Shown here in pieces: positions 10,265-18,294 of a DNA stretch of 64,000 nucleotides (the first letter of the stretch is position 1; each line of letters begins with the position of its first letter). The stretch is from GWF2-33-9 sp964500435 (lineage in GTDB: Bacteria > Bacteroidota > Ignavibacteria > Kapaibacteriales > UBA2268): contig CAZCNL010000001.1 of NCBI GenBank assembly GCA_964500435.1, forward strand, positions 248,001 through 312,000, in the 5' to 3' direction. The notes below the pieces were generated by a model, which searched no databases, was not told where the DNA came from, and worked only from the letters and a program-made list of their open reading frames with translations. The position numbers and the translations under genes were made by a program.

Positions 10265-10282
10265 TTAAATAATTAAATTTAT

Positions 10283-10310
10283 TAATAAACAATTCGTTTA
10301 TTATTTTTTA
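10283..10310 (+). terminator. Weak terminator after the SLC13 gene
   Basis: Eight-bp A/T-rich stem (10283-10290 with 10296-10303) with a 5-nt loop and a following T run. Confidence 0.5.
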
Positions 10311-10373
10311 TAGTTTCACTTATAAAATTTTCAAATTTCGTAAATATAAGATAATTAATTAGATAAAAATTTG

Positions 10374-10381
10374 TAATTTTG
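10374..10381 (+). promoter_or_regulatory. Bacteroidota-type -7 box for the ribosomal protein operon
   Basis: TAATTTTG followed by TAA, 41 nt upstream of the rplM GTG start. No TTG at the usual -33 spacing. Confidence 0.6.
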
Positions 10382-10422
10382 TAATCTATGAAATTTAGGT
10401 TTTGAGCAAAAGGAGTTTAATA

Positions 10423-10878
10423 GTGGAAATTTCTGCAAAAATCACAAAATCACTTAGAAAAGAAGACGCAGTTAGAGATTGGTGGATAGTGGATGCAACT
10501 GGCAAAACAGTTGGAAGAGTGGCAACAGAAGTTGCTACGCTATTACGTGGAAAACACAAACCAACCTTTACACCACACGTCGATAATGGTGATTTTGTAG
10601 TTGTTGTGAACGCCGAAAAAGTTCAATTAGAAGGGAAAAGAGTAGAACAAAAAGAATATTTTACTCATTCCGGTTTTCCAAGTGGCGCTCGCATTCGTAA
10701 GTTTAAAGATTTGTTAAATCAACATCCGGAGTTGATTATCGAACACGCAGTGAAAGGAATGATTCCTAAAAACAGACTTGGTAGACAAATATTCCGTAAA
10801 CTTAAAGTATATCGTGGTTCAAACTACCCACAAGTAGCACAACAACCAAAAATTTACGAATTTAAATATACTAAATAG
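10423..10878 (+). CDS. rplM: 50S ribosomal protein L13
   Basis: L13 of the large ribosomal subunit, 151 residues from the start chosen here. Family signatures are WWIVDATGKTVGRVAT near the N-terminus and GMIPKNRLGRQIFRKL followed by LKVYRG in the C-terminal half. The frame opens at a TTG 21 nt upstream (10402), but an AGGAG sequence at 10411-10415 sits 7 nt before the in-frame GTG at 10423, so GTG is preferred and gives the usual family length. First gene of the cluster rplM-rpsI-rpsB-tsf-pyrH-frr; rpsI follows after 8 nt. Confidence 0.96.
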   Translation: MEISAKITKSLRKEDAVRDWWIVDATGKTVGRVATEVATLLRGKHKPTFTPHVDNGDFVVVVNAEKVQLEGKRVEQKEYFTHSGFPSGARIRKFKDLLNQHPELIIEHAVKGMIPKNRLGRQIFRKLKVYRGSNYPQVAQQPKIYEFKYTK

Positions 10879-10886
10879 GAGATTTG

Positions 10887-11273
10887 ATGAAAGAATTTCA
10901 AGCAACAGGTCGCCGTAAAACTTCTGTAGCACAAGTCAGAATGGCTTTGGGTACAGGTAAAATAAATGTAAATGACAAATCTTTCTTTGAATACTTCCCT
11001 GTTGAATACAACAGAGAAACAGTATTAAAACCTTTAAAAATAACAGACACTTTAGGAAGATTTGATATTACTATCAAAACAAATGGCGGTGGACAATCAG
11101 GTCAAGCTGGTGCAATTCAACTTGGTATTGCTCGAGCTTTAGTCGAATTCGAAGAAGAGTTACGTGCAAAATTAAAACCAGAAGGTTTATTACGCCGTGA
11201 CCCTCGTATGGTTGAAAGAAAGAAATATGGTCAGAAAAAAGCACGCAAGAGATTCCAATTCTCGAAACGTTAA
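10887..11273 (+). CDS. rpsI: 30S ribosomal protein S9
   Basis: S9 of the small subunit, 128 residues. Recognised from ATGRRKTSVAQVR at the N-terminus, the glycine-rich GGGQSGQAGAIQLGIARAL centre and the basic tail LLRRDPRMVERKKYGQKKA ending in the typical FSKR that reaches towards the P-site tRNA. An in-frame TTG precedes the ATG directly; AGGAG at 10877-10881, overlapping the rplM stop codon, is 5 nt from the ATG, which is therefore chosen. Translationally coupled to rplM. Confidence 0.97.
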   Translation: MKEFQATGRRKTSVAQVRMALGTGKINVNDKSFFEYFPVEYNRETVLKPLKITDTLGRFDITIKTNGGGQSGQAGAIQLGIARALVEFEEELRAKLKPEGLLRRDPRMVERKKYGQKKARKRFQFSKR

Positions 11274-11335
11274 TCATATTCTTTTAATTTTTTTGTTCTT
11301 TTAATAATTTTAAATTTAATAAACATGTTTTTGGA

Positions 11336-11371
11336 TTGTCTAATTGTGTTTCTTATGAAATGTTTAGACAA
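11336..11371 (+). promoter_or_regulatory. Structured leader hairpin upstream of rpsB
   Basis: In the 130-nt gap between rpsI and rpsB, 11336-11343 (TTGTCTAA) pairs perfectly with 11364-11371 (TTAGACAA). Within the loop, 11349-11352 pairs with 11357-11360 around a TTAT tetraloop. There is no T run, so it is not a terminator. It lies about 36 nt before the rpsB ATG and could be a target for S2 autoregulation, as S2 leaders are in other phyla; this is inference. Confidence 0.45.
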
Positions 11372-11407
11372 GATGAAGAAAACAGGTGAAAAACATTGGA
11401 GAAAAAA

Positions 11408-12265
11408 ATGGAACATTACGTATCAATCGAGAACCTCCTCGAAGCAGGAGCTCATTTTGGTCACCTCACCCGTCGTTGGAACCCAAAAATGGCGAAATTC
11501 ATTTTTGGTGAAAAAAACGGTATCCACATAATAGATTTAAGAAAAACTCAGTTATTAATTGATTTTGCACGAAATGCTGCTTATGACCTTGCTTCCCAAG
11601 GTAAAAATATCTTGTTTGTTGGAACAAAGCCGCAGGCAAAATCTATTATCGAACAAGAAGCTAAACGTGCCAATTCAAATTACGTTTCAGAACGTTGGCT
11701 TGGTGGCATGCTTACTAATTTTATTACAATTCGAAAAAGTATTAAACGATTGAACGCCATTGATAAAATGGAAACTGATGGTACTTTTGATAGACTTACT
11801 AAAAAAGAAAGACTATTACTTAATCGTGAAAGAGAAAGATTGCGCAAAGTCTTTGGTGGTATCGAAACAATGAGCAGAATTCCCGGCGCTTTATTTGTTG
11901 TCGATATCAAAAAAGAGCACATTGCATTAAAAGAAGCAAAAGTACTAGGAATTCCAGTTATTGCTTTTGTCGATACAAATACTGACCCTGATTTAGTTGA
12001 TTTTCCAATCCCAGCTAATGATGATTCAGTTCGTTCAATTGAATTAATAACAAAAGTTATTGCTGATGCTGTCATTGAAGGTAGTGCTTTGTCAAGAATT
12101 CGCTCAGCTGAACTTGAAGCTACAGGCGACCGCCTTACAAAAGAACAAGAACTTGCTGATGAAGAAGCAGTTAAAACACAACGTAAATTCAGAGCAAGAA
12201 AACAGCAATCTCAATCCAATGAAGAAGAAAACAATGAATCAGTTACTGAAAAAACTGAAGAATAA
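11408..12265 (+). CDS. rpsB: 30S ribosomal protein S2
   Basis: S2 of the small subunit, 285 residues. Signatures are LLEAGAHFGHLTRRWNPKM, FGEKNGIHIIDLRKT, FVGTKPQA, RWLGGMLTNF and PVIAFVDTNTDPDLVDFPIP. The C-terminus carries an acidic/Gln-rich extension of about 50 residues (ELADEEAVKTQ onward), longer than in E. coli. The frame opens at a TTG (11396) that is really part of the ribosome site: GGAG at 11398-11401 lies 6 nt before the ATG at 11408, which is taken as the start. Upstream of tsf as in most bacteria. Confidence 0.97.
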   Translation: MEHYVSIENLLEAGAHFGHLTRRWNPKMAKFIFGEKNGIHIIDLRKTQLLIDFARNAAYDLASQGKNILFVGTKPQAKSIIEQEAKRANSNYVSERWLGGMLTNFITIRKSIKRLNAIDKMETDGTFDRLTKKERLLLNRERERLRKVFGGIETMSRIPGALFVVDIKKEHIALKEAKVLGIPVIAFVDTNTDPDLVDFPIPANDDSVRSIELITKVIADAVIEGSALSRIRSAELEATGDRLTKEQELADEEAVKTQRKFRARKQQSQSNEEENNESVTEKTEE

Positions 12266-12344
12266 ATAAAATTCGAGATTAAATTATTCATTATTTTAAT
12301 TAATAATTAATATTAGTATTTTAACTTAAAAATAAGATATTTAT

Positions 12345-13220
12345 ATGGCAGATATAACTCCTCAAATGGTAAAAGAGCTTCGGGATATGACCGGAGCTGG
12401 TATGGGTGATTGCAAAAAAGCCCTTGTTGAAGCTAATGGTGATTTTAAAGAAGCAATTGAAATTCTTCGTAAAAAAGGAGCTGCTTCAGCAGCTAAACGT
12501 GCTGCTAAAGAAGCAAAGGAAGGATTAGTTTTAACAAAAATAAGCGATGACCTTAAAAAAGCTGTAATTATTGAAATCAATTGCGAAACAGATTTCGTTT
12601 CAAGAAACGAACAATTCGTAAAATATGTTGAAACAGTCCGTGATGCTTATTTCAACAACGATAAAGCAATTACTTTAGATGATATTTTAAAAACTAATGT
12701 TGGAAATGATACAGTAGAAGGAATTCATAACGAAATTTTAGCAAAATTTTCCGAAAATATTCAAATTAGAAGATTTTCTAAAGTTATTGTAGATAATGGA
12801 TTCATTGTCGATTATATGCATAATGGAAACAAACTTGGTGTACTTTTAGTGTTCGAAGGAGCAACAGAGGTTACTGACAAAGCAATACAACTTTCAAGAG
12901 ACATAGCAATGCAAGTTGCTTCAATGAACCCAAGATTTGTTGATAGAAGTCAGGTGGATCAAACCACTTTAGCCAAAGAAAAAGAAATATACACTCAAGT
13001 CGCAATTGATGAAGGTAAAAAACCTGAAATTGCTGAACGCATTGCTCAAGGTAAACTTGATAAATTTTTCACTGAATTTTGCTTAGTTGAACAATCTTTC
13101 GTAAAAGATTCAACTAAAGTTGTTGGCGATGTTGTAAAAGAAATTAGTAATGAATTAAACAAAGACGTCAAGGTTAAATCATTTATTAGATATTTCCTCG
13201 GCGAAGTTGTTGAAGAGTAA
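12345..13220 (+). CDS. tsf: Elongation factor Ts
   Basis: Guanine-nucleotide exchange factor for EF-Tu, 291 residues, close to the usual length. The N-terminal UBA-like region has VKELRDMTGAGMGDCKKAL followed by EANGDFKEAIEILRKKG, and the core has EINCETDFVSRNEQF, the EF-Tu-contacting CETDFVxR motif. The dimerisation part and the C-terminal FxRxxLGE-like end (FIRYFLGEVVEE) are present. Sits 79 nt after rpsB and 4 nt before pyrH. Confidence 0.97.
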   Translation: MADITPQMVKELRDMTGAGMGDCKKALVEANGDFKEAIEILRKKGAASAAKRAAKEAKEGLVLTKISDDLKKAVIIEINCETDFVSRNEQFVKYVETVRDAYFNNDKAITLDDILKTNVGNDTVEGIHNEILAKFSENIQIRRFSKVIVDNGFIVDYMHNGNKLGVLLVFEGATEVTDKAIQLSRDIAMQVASMNPRFVDRSQVDQTTLAKEKEIYTQVAIDEGKKPEIAERIAQGKLDKFFTEFCLVEQSFVKDSTKVVGDVVKEISNELNKDVKVKSFIRYFLGEVVEE

Positions 13221-13224
13221 ATAA

Positions 13225-13944
13225 ATGGAACCAATATATAAACGTATTTTGCTTAAATTAAGCGGAGAAGCATTAATGGGTGAGCAGAGCTTTGGGATTG
13301 ATCCCATTGCTCTGCAAACTTTTGCAAATGAAGTATACGAAATACACAAAGAAGGTGTGCAAATAGGATTAGTTATCGGAGGTGGCAATATCTTTCGAGG
13401 AGTTCAAGCTGCAGCGAAAGGTATTTCGAAAGTTTCCGGTGATTATATGGGAATGCTTGCAACTGTTATTAATTCTCTCGCATTTCAAAATGCTTTAGAA
13501 GCATTTGGAATTCCAACACGTTTACAAACAGCAATAAAAATGGAACAAATTGCTGAGCCATTAATACGAAGAAGAGCAATACGCCATTTGGAAAAAGGAC
13601 GAGTTGTCATTTTCGGTGCAGGAACAGGAAACCCATATTTTACAACAGATACCGCTGCAGTGCTGAGGGCGATTGAAATTGAAGCCCAAATCATTTTAAA
13701 AGGAACTCGTGTCAATGGTGTTTATAATGCTGACCCCGAAAAAAATCCTAATGCAAGTATGTTTAATATTATTTCATATAACAAAGTTATTGAACAAGAC
13801 TTGAAAGTAATGGACCAAACTGCATTTACTTTGTGCAAAGAAAATAATCTGCCTATTCGTGTTTTCAACATTAATATTCCCGGAAATCTTAAAAAGCTTT
13901 TAAGTGGAGAACAAATAGGCACTTTAATAAATAATGAAAAATAA
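13225..13944 (+). CDS. pyrH: Uridylate kinase (UMP kinase)
   Basis: Bacterial hexameric UMP kinase of the amino-acid kinase fold, phosphorylating UMP to UDP in pyrimidine synthesis. 239 residues, the standard size. Motifs: KLSGEALMG at the N-terminus, GLVIGGGNIFRG, MLATVINSLAFQNAL, and the UMP/ATP-site GTGNPYFTTDTAAVLRA. The usual position between tsf and frr supports the call. ATG start 4 nt after the tsf stop. Confidence 0.97.
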   Translation: MEPIYKRILLKLSGEALMGEQSFGIDPIALQTFANEVYEIHKEGVQIGLVIGGGNIFRGVQAAAKGISKVSGDYMGMLATVINSLAFQNALEAFGIPTRLQTAIKMEQIAEPLIRRRAIRHLEKGRVVIFGAGTGNPYFTTDTAAVLRAIEIEAQIILKGTRVNGVYNADPEKNPNASMFNIISYNKVIEQDLKVMDQTAFTLCKENNLPIRVFNINIPGNLKKLLSGEQIGTLINNEK

Positions 13945-13961
13945 TAATAGAGGAATAGAAA

Positions 13962-14522
13962 ATGACAGTAAATGAAATAATCGATTCTGCACGCAAACAA
14001 ATGGAAAAATCACTCGAATTCCACAAATCACAAATAAGTAAAGTAAGAACAGGACGTGCTTCTGCATCATTACTTGATGGAGTAATGGTTGATTATTACG
14101 GGTCTATGACTTCATTATCCCAAACTGCTAATGTTTCTGTACCTGATGCCCGAACAATCGTGATTAATCCTTACGATAAAGGAATTTTGCAAAATATTGA
14201 AAAAGCTATTCAACAATCTGACCTTGGATTTAATCCACAAAATGATGGTAATTTAATCCGAATCAATGTTCCTCCTTTAACTGAAGAAAGACGTAAAGAA
14301 TTTGTGAAGTTAACAAAAAAGTATGCTGAAGAAGGAAAAATTGCTATCAGAAACATTCGACGTGATTTTATGGAAACTTTGAAAAAAGCCGAAAAATCAA
14401 AAGAACTTACCGAAGATGAAAGAAAAAAAGGTGAAGACCTCCTTCAAAAAGTAACTGATGAATTTATTTCAAAAGTTGATAAAATTGTTACAGAAAAAGA
14501 AAAAGAATTAATTGAAAATTAA
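13962..14522 (+). CDS. frr: Ribosome recycling factor
   Basis: Releases ribosomes from mRNA after termination together with EF-G. 186 residues, standard length. Recognised by VRTGRASASLLDGVMVDYYGS, the PYDKGIL segment, and the C-terminal helix with RRDFMETLKKAEK and EDERKKGEDLLQKVTDEF. Last conserved gene of the translation cluster; AGAGGAATAG upstream of the ATG gives a moderate ribosome site. Confidence 0.97.
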   Translation: MTVNEIIDSARKQMEKSLEFHKSQISKVRTGRASASLLDGVMVDYYGSMTSLSQTANVSVPDARTIVINPYDKGILQNIEKAIQQSDLGFNPQNDGNLIRINVPPLTEERRKEFVKLTKKYAEEGKIAIRNIRRDFMETLKKAEKSKELTEDERKKGEDLLQKVTDEFISKVDKIVTEKEKELIEN

Positions 14523-14552
14523 AAATTTTGAAAATTATTTATTAAGGTTGAT

Positions 14553-15317
14553 ATGAAAAAAAATGGTTTATATCTTTTCGCAATATTACTTATTGCTATG
14601 TTTTCAATAAGTATATCGACTTCAATTGCAAAAAAAGACACAAAGAAAACAAAAGAATGTAATGATGATGTAGAAGTACAAATCAAAGAATTAAGTGATT
14701 TCGAAGAAACGATGCATACAATTTGGCACGATGGATGGACAAATAAAGATATGAAATTACTGTCTGAAAATTATCCCAAAGCAGAACAATTTGTAAATTC
14801 ACTCTCAAAAGTTCAATTACCAAAAGAAATGCAAAACCGCTCGGAAAAATGGGAAAAAGGTTTAAAGAATTTTACTACTTATTTAGCCGCATATAAAAAA
14901 GCAATTGATGAAAAAAATCTAAATAGCTTACTTGAAGCAGTCGAAAAATTTCACTCTACTTACGAAGCTATGGTTGGTTTAACTAAACCTTACGTTAAAG
15001 AAGTTGAAGAATTTCATAAATTTATGGCAAAACTTTATCACAAAGATTTTCCAAATTTCAATTTAGATGAAATGAAAGCCGATATTAAAGAAATGGAAAA
15101 TGTGTTAGCATCATTTAAACAAGTTAAATTACCTAAAAAATATCAACCAAAGAAAAATGAATTTAAAAAAGCTTTAAAAGAATTAGAACAATCTGTAATA
15201 GACTTGAAAAAATATGTAAATTCAACAAAAAACTTACAAAAAGATGACAAATCTTTGAAAGACAAAGTTGAATTATTACACACTAATTTTCACACAATTT
15301 CAGAAATATTTGATTAA
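14553..15317 (+). CDS. Secreted helical protein with internal duplication and conserved histidines
   Basis: Unknown protein of 254 residues. An N-terminal signal peptide (hydrophobic 6-25) is followed by an almost entirely helical Lys/Glu-rich chain. Two halves, about 47-142 and 151-253, are visibly related. IWH (His59) matches LYH (His163), SLSKVQLPKEMQ (83-94) matches SFKQVKLPKKYQ (187-198), and VEKFHSTYE (His134) matches VELLHTNFH (His243). Each half would fit a four-helix bundle with one His on the first helix and one on the last. A heme- or metal-binding role, as in cytochrome b562-like bundles, is possible, but there is no CxxCH and this is inference. It follows frr after 30 nt and precedes a strong terminator, so it may be the last gene of that operon. 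Located in the periplasm or secreted. Confidence 0.7.
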   Translation: MKKNGLYLFAILLIAMFSISISTSIAKKDTKKTKECNDDVEVQIKELSDFEETMHTIWHDGWTNKDMKLLSENYPKAEQFVNSLSKVQLPKEMQNRSEKWEKGLKNFTTYLAAYKKAIDEKNLNSLLEAVEKFHSTYEAMVGLTKPYVKEVEEFHKFMAKLYHKDFPNFNLDEMKADIKEMENVLASFKQVKLPKKYQPKKNEFKKALKELEQSVIDLKKYVNSTKNLQKDDKSLKDKVELLHTNFHTISEIFD

Positions 15318-15346
15318 TTAATTTTACTTCTTAATAATATTATATT

Positions 15347-15382
15347 CTGCCTCAAATTAGAGGCAGTTTTTTTTTATTTTTT
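15347..15382 (+). terminator. Rho-independent terminator of the translation cluster
   Basis: Seven-bp GC-containing stem (15347-15353 with 15360-15366), 6-nt loop, then a long T run. Confidence 0.88.
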
Positions 15383-15384
15383 AT

Positions 15385-15392
15385 TAATTTTG
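15385..15392 (+). promoter_or_regulatory. Bacteroidota-type -7 box for the prenyltransferase gene
   Basis: TAATTTTG directly after the preceding terminator and 32 nt before the ATG. No -33 TTG, because the upstream position is occupied by the terminator stem. Confidence 0.5.
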
Positions 15393-15424
15393 TTTTTTTA
15401 TAATTAATAAATAAAGGATTGTTT

Positions 15425-16366
15425 ATGGAAAATGTTTCAAAAATTAAATTATGGCTTGCTCAATTTCGAGCCAATTTTTTACCACTCGCAGTTGTTTTAA
15501 CAATGATTGGAATCGTTTTCGCATTTAAATATCAAGGTACGACTTTAAATAACATAAATATATTAAACATTGCCCTATTGATTATTGGTGTTGTAACTTC
15601 ACATATATCAGTCAATTTATTCAATGAATACTCAGATTACAAAACAAAAATTGATTTTAACACCATTAGAACTCCTTTTAGTGGAGGTACAGGTTTGATG
15701 CAACAAGGGTTAACTAAACCTGAGAGCGTCAGAAATGCAGCTTATATAACTTTATTATTAAGTGTTGCCGTTGGTCTTTATTTTACTTTGATTTCACACT
15801 GGTTCCTAATTATTTTTATAGTTTTAGGTGCTTTTGCCACAGTTTTTTATACAAATTTTTTAGCAAGGTATTTACTCGGCGAATTCTTTGCAGGTTTAAC
15901 TCTCGGAACTTTCGTTATTTTAGGTAGTTATATAGCATTGACAGCAAATTCTGCAACTTCAATATCAAATTTAATACCTTTAGAAGTATTAATTTTATCA
16001 ATACCGCCTGGTATTTTGACAGCTCAATTATTACTTTTAAATGAATTTCCAGACTTAGAAGCAGACAAGGCTGGTGGCAGAAGACAAATTGTAGTCGTGT
16101 TTGGGAAAAATGTTGCTGCTAAAATTTACATATCTGGTCATATAGTAAATTACGGAATTATTTTACTCTCGCCTATTTTCGGAATTTCTTCTTATTGGAT
16201 ATATATTGCACTTATGACTATACCATTCGCATACAATGCCTCCGTAGCAGCACTAAAACATCATTCTAATCCAAATATGCTAATTCCGGGTATGGCAAAA
16301 AATGTTCTCGTTGTTTTAATTACAGACTTTTTAATATTTCTATCTGTACTAATTACACGATTTTAG
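15425..16366 (+). CDS. UbiA-family prenyltransferase (MenA-like)
   Basis: Integral membrane aromatic prenyltransferase, 313 residues with about eight to nine hydrophobic helices. First Asp-rich motif: NEYSDYKTKID (Asn67, Asp71, Asp77), followed by RTPFSGGTGLMQQGL. Second motif: NEFPDLEADKAGGRRQIVVVFG, which resembles the MenA type (PD..AD..GGRR) more than UbiA or heme-O synthase. The likely reaction is transfer of a polyprenyl chain to 1,4-dihydroxy-2-naphthoate in menaquinone synthesis, but other UbiA substrates cannot be excluded. The frame opens at TTG 15419; AAGGA at 15413-15417 is only 1 nt from that TTG but 7 nt from the ATG, which is chosen. Monocistronic. Confidence 0.86.
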   Translation: MENVSKIKLWLAQFRANFLPLAVVLTMIGIVFAFKYQGTTLNNINILNIALLIIGVVTSHISVNLFNEYSDYKTKIDFNTIRTPFSGGTGLMQQGLTKPESVRNAAYITLLLSVAVGLYFTLISHWFLIIFIVLGAFATVFYTNFLARYLLGEFFAGLTLGTFVILGSYIALTANSATSISNLIPLEVLILSIPPGILTAQLLLLNEFPDLEADKAGGRRQIVVVFGKNVAAKIYISGHIVNYGIILLSPIFGISSYWIYIALMTIPFAYNASVAALKHHSNPNMLIPGMAKNVLVVLITDFLIFLSVLITRF

Positions 16367-16390
16367 TGACTTTTATAAATAAAATATCCT

Positions 16391-16423
16391 GAGATTGCAT
16401 TTCTTTGCAATCTCTTTTTTTTA
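16391..16423 (+). terminator. Rho-independent terminator after the prenyltransferase gene
   Basis: Nine-bp stem (16391-16399 with 16406-16414), 6-nt loop and eight Ts. Confidence 0.9.
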
Positions 16424-16513
16424 TTTAAATAATATTATTAAAATAATAAAACAAATTCTTTTCGTAATTTTATATTTTTTAAAAATACAATTTATCATTT
16501 CATAGGGAGAATT

Positions 16514-17884
16514 ATGAGTTTGTCCTTTGAACCTTTCAAAATTAAAACAATCGAATCAATTCCTATAACAACAAAAGAACAAAGAATTAATTATCTTTCT
16601 GAAGCAAATTTCAATCCTTTTTCATTAAAATCTGATTACATTACAATTGATTTATTAACTGATAGCGGTACAACTGCGATGAGTTCAAAGCAATGGGCAG
16701 CGATAATGGATGGTGATGAATCCTATGCTGGTTCTCGTAATTGGTATGATTTCGAATCCATTGTCAAAGAGATTACCGGATTTAAATACATAATTCCAAC
16801 ACATCAAGGTCGTGCAGCTGAACGTATTTTATTTGGAGTTTTAGGTGGAAAAGATAAAATCATTCCAAACAATACACATTTCGATACAACAAGAGGAAAT
16901 TTAGAATTTTCTCAAGCTGTTGCTGTTGATTTACCAATAAAAGAAGGTCTTGTAACAAATTCCAAATATGATTTTAAAGGAAATATTGACACAGAAGCGT
17001 TAGAAAATCTTATTAAAGAAAAAGGTGCCGAGAACATACCAATGTGTATGATTACTGTTACAAACAATAGCGGTGGTGGTCAGCCTGTTTCAATGGAAAA
17101 TATCAAAAGAACAAAAGAAATACTTACTAAATATAACATTCCCTTATATTTGGATTGTTGTAGATTTGCTGAAAATGCTTATTTTATAAAACAAAGAGAA
17201 AAAGGCTATGAAAACAAAACAATTAAAGAAATTGCTCAGGAAATGTTTTCTTATGCCGATGGTGCAACAATGAGCGCCAAAAAAGATGGCCTTTCTAACA
17301 CAGGTGGATTTATTGGTACAAATGATGAAAAAGTTGCAGAAAAAGCAAAGACTTTGTTAATAATCACAGAAGGCTTTATAACATATGGTGGATTAGCAAG
17401 ACGTGATTTAGCAGCATTGGCTCAAGGCTTCGTAGAGGTTTTAGACGAAAATTATCTTGATTATAGAATAGGTCAAGTTAAATATTTAGGTGATTTATTA
17501 CTCGCTGCAGGAGTTCCTATTATCGAACCAACTGGTGGTCACGGAGTATATCTTGATGCAAAAAGATTTGCTCCTCATATTAAACCTGAAAATTTTCCTG
17601 GACAATCTATTGCATGTGAAATATATTTGGAAGGCGGCATTCGAGCTTGCGAAATAGGTTCTGTTATGTTTGGCAGCTATGATGAAACAGGCAATTTCCT
17701 TCCTGCAAAAATGGAATTAGTCAGACTTGCTATTCCTCGAAGAGTTTACACAAAAAGTCATATTGAATTTATTGCCGAAACAATAATTAATGTATTTAAA
17801 AAGCGTGATAAATTAAAACCAATGAAAATTACTTGGCAAGCTGAATTCCTTCGACATTTTACAGCTAAATTTGATTATGTATAA
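16514..17884 (+). CDS. tnaA: Tryptophanase (tryptophan indole-lyase)
   Basis: PLP-dependent beta-eliminating lyase, 456 residues, converting tryptophan to indole, pyruvate and ammonia. The whole chain follows the tryptophanase/tyrosine phenol-lyase family: LLTDSGTTAMSSKQWA, PTHQGRAAE, the PLP lysine in TMSAKKDG (Lys257) and IPRRVYT. Two residues discriminate the enzymes: Asp124 in HFDTTRG (Thr in tyrosine phenol-lyase) and Ile381 in ACEIGS (Arg in tyrosine phenol-lyase). Both are of the tryptophanase type. AGGGAG lies 6 nt before the ATG. No TnaC-like leader peptide and no linked tryptophan permease are seen, so regulation probably differs from E. coli. Flanked by terminators on both sides. 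Confidence 0.93.
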   Translation: MSLSFEPFKIKTIESIPITTKEQRINYLSEANFNPFSLKSDYITIDLLTDSGTTAMSSKQWAAIMDGDESYAGSRNWYDFESIVKEITGFKYIIPTHQGRAAERILFGVLGGKDKIIPNNTHFDTTRGNLEFSQAVAVDLPIKEGLVTNSKYDFKGNIDTEALENLIKEKGAENIPMCMITVTNNSGGGQPVSMENIKRTKEILTKYNIPLYLDCCRFAENAYFIKQREKGYENKTIKEIAQEMFSYADGATMSAKKDGLSNTGGFIGTNDEKVAEKAKTLLIITEGFITYGGLARRDLAALAQGFVEVLDENYLDYRIGQVKYLGDLLLAAGVPIIEPTGGHGVYLDAKRFAPHIKPENFPGQSIACEIYLEGGIRACEIGSVMFGSYDETGNFLPAKMELVRLAIPRRVYTKSHIEFIAETIINVFKKRDKLKPMKITWQAEFLRHFTAKFDYV

Positions 17885-17908
17885 TTTTAATTTTAATAAA
17901 AAGAAAAA

Positions 17909-17938
17909 GAGAGATTAATTTTAATCTCTCTTTTTTTT
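17909..17938. terminator. Bidirectional terminator between tnaA and rpmB
   Basis: Nine-bp stem (17909-17917 with 17922-17930) and a 4-nt loop, with eight Ts on the plus side and an A-rich run on the other side that reads as T-rich on the minus strand. Serves the convergent tnaA and rpmB. Confidence 0.9.
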
Positions 17939-17964
17939 GTTTTTACTGCATAATATTGGAAATA

Positions 17965-18189
17965 TTATATAGTTTCCATATTTTTAAGAACAGCACTCAA
18001 ACCTTTTTTGTCGATAGTGCGAAGTGTACGTGTTGTAACTTTTAATGTTACAAAACGTTTTTCTTCGGGTAACCAAATTCTTTTAGTTTGAAGATTTGGC
18101 AAAAAACGTCTACGAGTTCTGTTGTTTGCATGGGAAACATTGTTTCCAGTTAAAACACCTGTTCCTGAAATATCACATCTTCTTGCCAT
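17965..18189 (-). CDS. rpmB: 50S ribosomal protein L28
   Basis: Small large-subunit protein of 74 residues. Family signatures: MARRCDISGTGVLTGNNVSH, then NRTRRRFLPNLQ, and the C-terminal VTTRTLRTIDKKGL. It stands alone; rpmG, often its neighbour, is not seen here. A TAATTTTG promoter element lies 26 nt upstream of the ATG. Confidence 0.96.
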   Translation of the reverse strand: MARRCDISGTGVLTGNNVSHANNRTRRRFLPNLQTKRIWLPEEKRFVTLKVTTRTLRTIDKKGLSAVLKNMETI

Positions 18190-18215
18190 TTGAACACTTT
18201 ATTTTTATAAGATTA

Positions 18216-18223
18216 CAAAATTA
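18216..18223 (-). promoter_or_regulatory. Bacteroidota-type -7 box for rpmB
   Basis: Minus-strand TAATTTTG followed by TAA, 26 nt upstream of the rpmB ATG. No matching -33 TTG. Confidence 0.6.
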
Positions 18224-18294
18224 CGAAATTTTTGTTAATTATACTATGGAAAGTAAAAAATATTTAAATCCTATTGATTAGAATTATTTATTGT

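Noticed and set aside
10402..10422. TTG start for rplM upstream of the GTG
   Set aside because: AGGAG lies after this TTG and 7 nt before the GTG, so the ribosome site belongs to GTG; the shorter product also has the usual L13 length.
11680..12075. Open frame on the minus strand inside rpsB
   Set aside because: Antisense of a conserved ribosomal gene, with low-complexity translation and no independent signals.
16424..16513. TnaC-like leader peptide before tnaA
   Set aside because: No small open frame with a tryptophan codon was found in the 90-nt region between the terminator and tnaA.
16514..17884. Tyrosine phenol-lyase instead of tryptophanase
   Set aside because: The Thr and Arg that recognise the phenol ring in that enzyme are Asp124 and Ile381 here, as in tryptophanase.
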